From the NCBI GenBank assembly GCA_023440865.1, contig JAEXRM010000138.1, positions 1-16,495 of the forward strand: a DNA stretch of 16,495 bases, given 5' to 3'. Positions 1-5,973 of the stretch are shown here, in pieces (position 1 is the first letter of the stretch; each line of letters opens with the position of its first letter). Below the pieces are notes generated by a model. The model made no database searches, was not told where the DNA came from, and saw only the letters and a list, made by a program, of their open reading frames with translations. Origin of the DNA: Bacillota bacterium (GTDB lineage Bacteria; Bacillota; Clostridia; DSM-8532). The position numbers and the translations under genes are program-made.

Positions 1-1
1 G

Positions 2-1417
2 CTTGTCGTCACACCCTACTGGTGGCGCCGCGGGGGGCTCGCACTGCACGCCACGCGCCTGCTGACGCGGTTGCTGGTCACGATGGCCTATTCCGGCATT
101 CTCATGCTGGCTCTGTTCGCAATCCTGTTCACGCTCGACCGTCTGCTGTCGGCTCCCGTTCGCGACAAGCATTATGCGGATGCGGCGATCCTCGTCTGGG
201 CGCTCTTCGCCCCCCTGCACCTGGCCGCAGGCATCCCCGGCGTCCGGGAGGTGCCGGGCCCGTCCGACGCGCCCAGGACCCTCCGGTTCCTGCTGCAGCG
301 CATCCTGATGCCGCTGCTGTGGATCTACGCGGGCATCCTCTACGCATACTCCGCCCGCATCCTCATCGAACGGGTGTGGCCCCGCGGCATCGTGTCGAGC
401 CTCATCCTCGCCTGGCTGAGCATCGGCCTGCTGGTCTGGTTCCTTTCCAGCCCCTCACGGGCGGAGAACCGCATGGCGGCCTTCTACCATGCCGCCTTTC
501 CCTGGGCTGCGCTGCCGCCCTTCGTCATCCTGTTCCTCGCCATCGGCATGCGCGTCGCGGACTACGGCATCACCGAGGAACGCTGGTTTGTTCTCGCACT
601 GGCGGTCTGGTGCTGTGCCGCCACGGTGTTCCTCGCCCTCCGTTCCCTGTTCCGCCGGCGCGATCCGGAAGCGGCCGGGCTGCGCGTGATCTGGCTGCCG
701 GCATCCCTTGCGGCCGTCATGCTTGCGACGGTTGTCGGCCCCCTCAATGCCTTCGACGTCTCCATCCGCAGCCAGAACCGGCAGCTGGAGGCGCTGCTGG
801 CAAGGCACGACATGCTGGTGTCGGGGCGCATGCGCGCACCGGCGGGAGAGGTTCCCGACGGGGATCGCCAACGTATTGCGGACATCCTGAACTGGTTCGA
901 CGCCAACCATGAGCTGACGGATGTGGACAGCCTGCCGGACGGCATGACGCTGGCCAATGCGCGCGACACGCTCGGCTTCGAGGTTGATGGCCTGTCGACC
1001 CCCGACAGGGACCGTTATGTGCGCTTCGCGGTGGCGGAACGGAACAAGCCTGTCGCCATCGACGGCTTCGACCGCATGATTCCCCTGTCGTACGGCAGCA
1101 TGACATACGAGGACAGCGAAACCGGCATCCTCCTATCGCGCGGAGACGACCGGAATCTGTCCCTGGAACGCGCAGGCAGCGTTGTGTACCGCCAGGATCT
1201 CGATGATCTGCTCAAGATGCTGACGGAAAAAGCCGGCATCATGGACGGCGGTCAGTACGGCCTTGCCCTGTCCCAGGAGGAGATGACCTTTGAATCCAGC
1301 ACGGGCGGGCTGCGCGTGCGGCTTGTTCTCCTGAGCCTGAGCGGCATGGTCCGCGAGGATGGGGCCGCCTGTGAGGTGGACGACACGGAAGGATGGCTGC
1401 TGATCGATCTGCCCTGA
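2..1417 (+). CDS. DUF4153 family integral membrane protein (5' end outside window)
   Basis: The reading frame is open from the left edge to a TGA at 1415-1417, giving 471 visible residues with no convincing start, so the N-terminus lies outside. The visible part has about seven hydrophobic segments. They include one around residues 20-45 (GILMLALFAILF), one in the stretch LLWIYAGILYAYSARIL, then SLILAWLSIGLLVWFL, PPFVILFLAIGM and a final one near LPASLAAVMLATVV. These are followed by a soluble C-terminal half of about 220 residues. A Tyr-rich helix before a W-P-[RK]-G motif and the LLVWFLSSPSR-like segment resemble DUF4153 membrane proteins, whose function is unknown. The C-terminal tail looks like an extracytoplasmic domain, but that is inference. 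It converges on nadA, with no clear terminator between them. Family assignment is by recalled sequence pattern, not a search. Confidence 0.72.
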   Translation, partial: LVVTPYWWRRGGLALHATRLLTRLLVTMAYSGILMLALFAILFTLDRLLSAPVRDKHYADAAILVWALFAPLHLAAGIPGVREVPGPSDAPRTLRFLLQRILMPLLWIYAGILYAYSARILIERVWPRGIVSSLILAWLSIGLLVWFLSSPSRAENRMAAFYHAAFPWAALPPFVILFLAIGMRVADYGITEERWFVLALAVWCCAATVFLALRSLFRRRDPEAAGLRVIWLPASLAAVMLATVVGPLNAFDVSIRSQNRQLEALLARHDMLVSGRMRAPAGEVPDGDRQRIADILNWFDANHELTDVDSLPDGMTLANARDTLGFEVDGLSTPDRDRYVRFAVAERNKPVAIDGFDRMIPLSYGSMTYEDSETGILLSRGDDRNLSLERAGSVVYRQDLDDLLKMLTEKAGIMDGGQYGLALSQEEMTFESSTGGLRVRLVLLSLSGMVREDGAACEVDDTEGWLLIDLP

Positions 1418-1426
1418 CAGGCCGTC

Positions 1427-1522
1427 CGGCATGGCAGTCTTGCAGTCGGCCGGCATGGAAGACCGGTATTCTCGCGGCACGGCAGACCGGCATGCGCACG
1501 GCACTTCAACCGGGCCGCCCGC
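1427..1522. repeat. Degenerate 24-bp-period tandem repeat, four units
   Basis: The spacer between the two convergent stop codons is built of four units starting at 1427, 1451, 1475 and 1499. Each begins CGGCA; the first two continue TGG[CA]AG and the third CGGCAGACC. The fourth is the most diverged and one base longer. The 24-bp period keeps reading frame, so shadow frames show an 8-residue periodicity. No good rho-independent terminator is visible here. The array may be an intergenic microsatellite-like expansion or a decayed regulatory or termination element. Confidence 0.6.
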
Positions 1523-1523
1523 A

Positions 1524-2438
1524 TCAGGTGGCGACGGCCAGCATGCGGTCGAGGCAGGTCTTCGCCCGCACCCGGATCTCCTCGTCGACACGGATGTCGT
1601 ATTTGCCGTCACGCAACGCCTCGTGGACGCTCAGAAGGCTTGTCTTCTTCATGTTCGGGCAGACCAGGCCGGGCGCGGCAAGCCAGAAGGTCTTGCCGGG
1701 GTTGTCGCGTTCCAGCGGGTGCAGCACGCCCATCTCGGTGCCGATGAGGAATTTGGTCGCCGTGCTGTTGCGGGCGAAGTCGAGAATGCCCTTCGTGCTG
1801 CCGACGTAGTCCGCCAGCTCCACGATCTCGGGCCGGCATTCGGGATGCACCAGAAACAGCGCGTCCGGATGCAGCCGCTTCATCTTGAGCACTTCCTCGC
1901 GCCGGATGCGGTGGTGTGTGATGCACATGCCGTCCCAGAGGATGAGGTTCTTCTCCGGCACCTGCTCCTGGACCCAGCGGCCCAGGTTCTGGTCCGGTAC
2001 GAACAGGATGTCCTTCTCCGGCATCGAACGGATGACCTGAACGGCGTTCGATGAGGTGCAGCACAGGTCGCACTCCGCCTTCACATCGGCGGAGGTGTTG
2101 ATGTAGCAGACCACGGGCACACCCGGAAGCTCCGCCTTGCGGGCCCGGAGCGCCTCTGCCGTGATGGTGTCGGCCATGGGGCACCCGGCATGAATTTCCG
2201 GCAGCAGCACCGTCTTTTCAGGCGAGAGAATCTTCGCGCTTTCCGCCATGAAGTGAACGCCGCAAAACACGATGGTTTCCGCGGGGCTGGCCGCGCAGTG
2301 CCGGGCCAGCGCGAAGGAATCGCCCACCACGTCCGCAATGTCCTGCACCTCGCCCACCTGGTACATGTGCGCGACAATGGTCGCGTTGCGTTCCCGCTTC
2401 AAACGGAGAATCTCCGATATCATCGTTTCCTTGTCCAT
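1524..2438 (-). CDS. nadA: Quinolinate synthase NadA
   Basis: This 304-residue protein is the [4Fe-4S] quinolinate synthase, which condenses iminoaspartate with dihydroxyacetone phosphate in de novo NAD synthesis. The three cluster cysteines are visible at about Cys86 (AGCPMAD), Cys172 (WDGMCITHHRI) and Cys260 (GLVCPNMKKTSL). Their spacings of 86 and 88 residues fit the family. The N-terminal AHMYQ (23-27) corresponds to the substrate-binding AH[FY]YQ motif, and HPECRPE (198-204) is also conserved. The length matches the short bacterial/archaeal form. The ATG at 2438 is chosen because GAAAGGATGG lies just upstream and MDKETM is a typical N-terminus; the frame continues upstream without support. 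NadB and NadC, the usual partners, are absent on both sides. It has its own putative promoter and is transcribed away from the fucosidase. Confidence 0.96.
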   Translation of the reverse strand: MDKETMISEILRLKRERNATIVAHMYQVGEVQDIADVVGDSFALARHCAASPAETIVFCGVHFMAESAKILSPEKTVLLPEIHAGCPMADTITAEALRARKAELPGVPVVCYINTSADVKAECDLCCTSSNAVQVIRSMPEKDILFVPDQNLGRWVQEQVPEKNLILWDGMCITHHRIRREEVLKMKRLHPDALFLVHPECRPEIVELADYVGSTKGILDFARNSTATKFLIGTEMGVLHPLERDNPGKTFWLAAPGLVCPNMKKTSLLSVHEALRDGKYDIRVDEEIRVRAKTCLDRMLAVAT

Positions 2439-2523
2439 GATTGACCATCCTTTCGGCCATGCCGTGCGTCGCCCTGGCATCCGCCGGCACGGGCCGCCGT
2501 ACAAGAATCCTGTGATTGCCGGT

Positions 2524-2550
2524 ATTGTACCACAGGGGACGCCCCACAGG
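2524..2550 (-). promoter_or_regulatory. Putative nadA extended -10 promoter with direct repeat
   Basis: On the minus strand TGG-TACAAT occupies 2532-2524, an extended -10 element with five of six -10 bases. The -35 region is poor (TTCCTG at best). Immediately upstream of the -10, the heptamer CCACAGG (plus strand) occurs at 2530-2536 and again at 2544-2550, a 14-bp direct repeat sitting where a -35 would be. That arrangement suits a regulator-dependent promoter, but no regulator is identified. Confidence 0.5.
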
Positions 2551-2663
2551 AAAGGACGGGCCGGATGCGTCGTCCCTGCGCCGGTTTCCGGCCTGCGGCG
2601 CCTTTGGATCGAATCACGCCGGCGCTTCGGCGGCAGGCGACCCGGCAGGCGCGATCATCGGAA

Positions 2664-2691
2664 ATGCGCATCCGTCCAGTCAGATGCGCAT
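2664..2691. promoter_or_regulatory. Paired ATGCGCAT palindromes, putative operator
   Basis: The 8-bp perfect palindrome ATGCGCAT occurs at 2664-2671 and 2684-2691, spaced exactly 20 bp (about two helical turns). The downstream copy ends 22 bp before the TAGAAT -10 at 2714 and so covers the expected -35 region. Same-face spacing beside a promoter is typical of cooperative binding by a dimeric regulator. The regulator is unknown. Confidence 0.45.
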
Positions 2692-2710
2692 AGCCGGTTG
2701 TTGCCGGCGT

Positions 2711-2719
2711 TGGTAGAAT
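2711..2719 (+). promoter_or_regulatory. Putative fucosidase extended -10 element
   Basis: TGG-TAGAAT at 2711-2719 is an extended -10 with five of six consensus bases. No good -35 lies 16-18 bp upstream. The start codon at 2820 would give a leader of about 95 nt. Confidence 0.45.
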
Positions 2720-2819
2720 GGGTACGTTCAAAGCGGAAGCACCCGCGGCGCATCCGCCCTGCCGCCATCCATGGCGGGCGCCGCCACACAAGCCGCACCC
2801 GTTCATGAAGGAGCGCACC

Positions 2820-4223
2820 ATGAAGCAGAACGATGCCGCCGGAAAGGCGGAAGAACAAACGGCCGAAACCGTTGTGGACGGTGTCCACGGCTACGGCCGC
2901 GACGAGGACTATGTGACGCCGGCCGATCCGGCGGTGAGAGACAAGCTGGAATGGTTCCGCGACCAGAAGATCGGCCTGTTCATGCACTGGGGGCTGTACA
3001 GCCAGCTGGGCATGGTCGAGTCGTGGGGCCTGTCGGACGAGGACAGGGAGTGGAGCTACGGCCATTGGGACTGGGATGACCCCAAGGCATGCCAGCGCCA
3101 GTACAAGAAGCTGAACCGCTCCTTCAACCCCATCCGGCTCCAGCCGGAAAAATGGGCGCGGGATGCGAAAGCCTGCGGGTTCCGCTATGTCATCCTCACC
3201 ACGAAGCACCATGACGGGTTCTGCCTGTGGGACACGCACCAGACGGACTACAAGGTCACCGATCCGTCCTGCCCTTTCTCGGAGCACAAATATGCGGACA
3301 TCATCAGGCATGTGTTCGACGCCTGCCGCAAGGAAGGGCTCGGCATTGTCGCCTATTTCTCGAAGGCGGACTGGAACACGCCCCATTACTGGGCGCCCGA
3401 CCGCAACATCGGCGGGGAGACCAGCCGTCATGCCAACTACGACCCGAAGGCGGAGCCCGACCGCTGGAAGAGGTTTGTCGATTTCACCCAGGCGCAGATG
3501 ATGGAGCTGGTCACCGGCTACGGCCCGCTCGATGTGATGTGGCTGGATGCCGGCTGGGTCTGCCCGCAGGCGGGCGAGGACATCCGCCTGGGCGAAGTGG
3601 TTGAAAAGGCGCGCCGCCACACGCCGGGATTGCTGTTTGCGGACCGCACCGTGGGCGGCCCGTATGAAAACATCCTCACGCCCGAGCACGCCGTTCCGGA
3701 ACAGCCCATGCGATCCCCGTGGGAAAGCTGCCTGGTGCTCGACGACAACGGGTGGGGCCACTCGTTCGACCACAGGTACAAGACCGCACGCCAGATCACG
3801 CACACCTTCATCGATATCGTCGCCAAGGGCGGCAACCTCGCGCTCGGCGTCGGGCCGCAACCTGACGGGCGCCTGGCGCCGGAGGCCATCCGCATCCTCG
3901 GGCACATGGGCGCCTGGCTCGAGTCGAACGGCGATGCCATCTACGGCACGCGCATCTGTGCGCCATACCGGGCAGGGAACTGGCATTTCACCCGCAAGGG
4001 CGGTGCGCGCTACGCGATCCTGACGCATCAGGAAGGCGATGCGACGCACGGCGCGATGGCACTGCCGACGGCTGGCGATGAGATGCAACTGCGGACAGTC
4101 ACCCGCCTATCGGACGGCGCCCCTGTCCCCTTCCGCATGACGAAGGCGGGATATGTCCTGGAAGTGCCCGAGGAAGCCGGGCTGACCGGCACCCCGTTCG
4201 CCTCGGCATTCCGGCTTGCATGA
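2820..4223 (+). CDS. GH29 alpha-L-fucosidase
   Basis: This 467-residue protein is a glycoside hydrolase family 29 retaining alpha-L-fucosidase. Conserved blocks appear in order: WFRDQKIGLFMHWGLYS (45-61), YVILTTKHHDGFCLW (123-137), LDVMWLDAGW (237-246, with Asp243 the expected nucleophile), and KGGNLALGVGPQPDG (336-350). A C-terminal beta-type domain follows from about 375. There is no signal peptide, so it is probably cytoplasmic and acts on imported oligosaccharides. The ATG at 2820 is chosen because AAGGAG lies 6 nt upstream; an earlier in-frame Met at 2805 lacks a site. The acid/base residue varies in this family and I cannot assign it. It is followed after 103 nt by an aldo/keto reductase on the same strand, probably co-transcribed. 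Substrate linkage cannot be read from the sequence. Confidence 0.93.
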   Translation: MKQNDAAGKAEEQTAETVVDGVHGYGRDEDYVTPADPAVRDKLEWFRDQKIGLFMHWGLYSQLGMVESWGLSDEDREWSYGHWDWDDPKACQRQYKKLNRSFNPIRLQPEKWARDAKACGFRYVILTTKHHDGFCLWDTHQTDYKVTDPSCPFSEHKYADIIRHVFDACRKEGLGIVAYFSKADWNTPHYWAPDRNIGGETSRHANYDPKAEPDRWKRFVDFTQAQMMELVTGYGPLDVMWLDAGWVCPQAGEDIRLGEVVEKARRHTPGLLFADRTVGGPYENILTPEHAVPEQPMRSPWESCLVLDDNGWGHSFDHRYKTARQITHTFIDIVAKGGNLALGVGPQPDGRLAPEAIRILGHMGAWLESNGDAIYGTRICAPYRAGNWHFTRKGGARYAILTHQEGDATHGAMALPTAGDEMQLRTVTRLSDGAPVPFRMTKAGYVLEVPEEAGLTGTPFASAFRLA

Positions 4224-4326
4224 TCCCCGAAGCAGCCGGCCTGCCCGCCTGTCGGCTTCCCGTGACATCACGACCTTCGCCACGTGGCGCACATGGCGCA
4301 TCGACCCTTGTGAAAGGAGCACATCC

Positions 4327-5229
4327 ATGGAAACAAGAGCTTTCGGGAAAACCGGTCTTTCGGTGACGGCGCTGGGCTATGGCGCCATGGAGATTCGCGG
4401 TCCGCGTGTCTGGAGCGGGCGCCCCCTGGCGGACGAGGACGCGGGCGCACTCCTGAACGCGGTGCTCGACGCCGGCATCACCTTCATCGACACCTCGAGC
4501 GACTACGGGCGGAGCGAGGAGCTGATCGGCCGGTACCTGTCGCATCGACGGAACGAGTACATCCTGGCCACCAAATGCGGCTGCTTCCGCACCGATTGCG
4601 GTGACCACGACGAGATCACGCACGTCTGGACGCCGGAAAACCTGCGCGCCAACCTCGACAACAGCCTGCGGCTGCTGCGGACCGACCACGTCGACATCCT
4701 GCAGCTGCACAACTGCCCCGTGGAGGACTTTGAGGCAAACGGCCTGGGGGATGTCCTCGAGTCGATGCGCAAAAGCGGCAGGATCCGCCATTACGGCGCC
4801 TCCTCCGCGCGGCCGCATCTGCAGGGCTACATCGGCCGGCCGGGCTTCGACTCTTTCCAGATTCCCTATTCCGCGCTGGACCGCGAGCATGAGGCACTCA
4901 TCTCGCAGGCGGCCGCCGGCGGTGCCGGCACCATCATCCGCGGTGGCGTCGGCCAGGGAGAGCCCGGGCGGGGGCGGGGCAGCGAGGCGCGCTGGGCTGC
5001 CTGGGAAGCGGCCGGGCTGGACGGGCTGCTGGAAGAAGGAGAAACGCGAACCGGCTTCGTGCTGCGGTACACGCTGACGCATCCGGACGTGGACACGGTC
5101 ATCGTCGGCACGATGCACCCCCGGCACCTGGCGGAGAACGCAGCCACCGTCGCGCGCGGGCCGCTGCCGGACGACGTGTACCGGGAAGCCAAAAGGCGCC
5201 TCTCGGAAGCGGGGATCAACCCTGCATGA
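4327..5229 (+). CDS. Aldo/keto reductase
   Basis: A 300-residue NAD(P)H-dependent oxidoreductase of the aldo/keto reductase superfamily. The N-terminus (FGKTGLSVTALGYGAMEIRG) is the usual AKR opening. The catalytic tetrad is complete: Asp55 and Tyr60 in FIDTSSDYGRSEE, Lys83 in ILATKCG, and His128 in ILQLHNC. HYGASS (155-160) and the TVIVGTMHPRHLAENA segment (257-272) match the cofactor-binding end of the barrel. The ATG at 4327 has AAAGGAGC about 7 nt upstream. It follows the fucosidase after 103 nt, a spacer containing the palindrome GCCACGTGGC (4279-4288). A role on L-fucose or another released sugar is inferred from position only. The residues 204-224 are unusually Gly/Arg-rich. Confidence 0.92.
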   Translation: METRAFGKTGLSVTALGYGAMEIRGPRVWSGRPLADEDAGALLNAVLDAGITFIDTSSDYGRSEELIGRYLSHRRNEYILATKCGCFRTDCGDHDEITHVWTPENLRANLDNSLRLLRTDHVDILQLHNCPVEDFEANGLGDVLESMRKSGRIRHYGASSARPHLQGYIGRPGFDSFQIPYSALDREHEALISQAAAGGAGTIIRGGVGQGEPGRGRGSEARWAAWEAAGLDGLLEEGETRTGFVLRYTLTHPDVDTVIVGTMHPRHLAENAATVARGPLPDDVYREAKRRLSEAGINPA

Positions 5230-5241
5230 TGCCGGTTCCTT

Positions 5242-5269
5242 TTGTGAAGCTGGTGTGGTAATCTATACA
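5242..5269 (+). promoter_or_regulatory. Putative sigma-70-type promoter for the flavin reductase/GTPase pair
   Basis: TTGTGA (5242-5247) and TATACA (5264-5269) are separated by 16 bp, each matching four of six consensus bases. The element lies just after the aldo/keto reductase stop, in a locally AT-richer patch. It would give a leader of about 190 nt before the ATG at 5464. Confidence 0.5.
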
Positions 5270-5310
5270 TGATTCCGGCGTCAACCCGCACGCAGGGGCG
5301 ATGTGCAGCC

Positions 5311-5330
5311 GACAGGCACTGTCGCCTGTC
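5311..5330 (+). promoter_or_regulatory. Inverted repeat / leader hairpin
   Basis: GACAGGC (5311-5317), a 6-nt spacer, then GCCTGTC (5324-5330) form a perfect 7-bp inverted repeat in the predicted leader, about 40 bp after the -10. It lacks a following T-run, so it is not an intrinsic terminator. It could be an operator or an RNA structure. Confidence 0.4.
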
Positions 5331-5463
5331 TCCGGACCAGGCCCTGCGTGCACCCCACATGCCGCACCGGCACGGAACGTCGGCCGCCGTTTCGCTCGGA
5401 TGAGCCTTCGTCCCCGGACCATGAACGACTGCCGGAACAGTCCGTGCCCATGGAGGAACCGTC

Positions 5464-5973
5464 ATGCCGCAACTTCGAGAAATCGACCCGAAGGATCTGA
5501 ACGAATCCGCCATCCGCCTCATCGGCACCGACTGGATGCTCGTGACGGCCGGCAACGCGGACAAGTGGAACACCATGACCGCCAGCTGGGGCGGCATGGG
5601 CGTCCTGTGGAACAAGAACGTCGCCATGTGCTTCATCCGGCCGGGGCGCCACACCTTCCCCTTCATGGAGCGGCATGAATGCTTCTCCCTGAGCTTTTTC
5701 GACGAGACCTGGCGCAAGGCGCTTCAGTTCTGCGGTTCCCGCTCGGGCCGCGACGTGGACAAGGCCGCGGAAACCGGCCTTGTGCCGGTCGAAGGACCCA
5801 ACGGCACCATCTCGTTCGAGCAGGCGCGGCTGGTGCTCGCATGCCGCAAGCTGTACTGGCAGGACATCGATCCGGACCACTTCCTCGACCCTGCCCTCAT
5901 GGCGCATTACCCGCTGAAGGACTATCACCGCATGTATGTTTCCGAGATCCTCTCCTGCCGGGTTCGCGACTGA
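5464..5973 (+). CDS. Flavin reductase-like (FMN split-barrel) protein
   Basis: A 169-residue protein resembling the flavin reductase / flavoredoxin group, which binds FMN in a split barrel. Visible family features are WNTMTASWGGMGVLWNK (35-51), the MCFIRPGRHT segment (55-64) where arginines and Thr usually contact the flavin phosphate, SLSFFDE (75-81) and GSRSGRDVDK (91-100). There is no signal peptide or membrane segment, so it is cytoplasmic. The ATG at 5464 has GGAGG 7 nt upstream. Its TGA (5971-5973) shares one base with the ATG of the GTPase gene, so the two should be translationally coupled. The physiological electron acceptor cannot be told from sequence; members reduce flavins or bind FMN for other oxidoreductases. 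Confidence 0.86.
   Translation: MPQLREIDPKDLNESAIRLIGTDWMLVTAGNADKWNTMTASWGGMGVLWNKNVAMCFIRPGRHTFPFMERHECFSLSFFDETWRKALQFCGSRSGRDVDKAAETGLVPVEGPNGTISFEQARLVLACRKLYWQDIDPDHFLDPALMAHYPLKDYHRMYVSEILSCRVRD

Larger units (their letters stand above)
2439..2819. other. Divergent intergenic region between nadA and the fucosidase gene
   Basis: These 381 bases contain no convincing coding region. They hold the nadA ribosome binding site and an extended -10 promoter on the minus strand, and two ATGCGCAT palindromes with an extended -10 promoter on the plus strand. A small GC-rich inverted repeat in the fucosidase leader is also present (CCGCCAT at 2762-2768 against ATGGCGG at 2771-2777). The middle part (about 2560-2660) is very GC-rich and shows nothing I can name. 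Confidence 0.7.

Noticed and set aside
1252..1524. Possible small gene starting at 1524 on the minus strand, overlapping the nadA stop (TGATG) with an 8-residue GLPCR-like period
   Set aside because: The periodicity comes from the 24-bp DNA repeat, and the frame then runs antisense through the DUF4153 gene. No family resemblance.
2655..4088. Long minus-strand open frame opposite the fucosidase
   Set aside because: Its translation is low in recognisable motifs and mirrors the fucosidase codons; the plus strand carries clear GH29 blocks.
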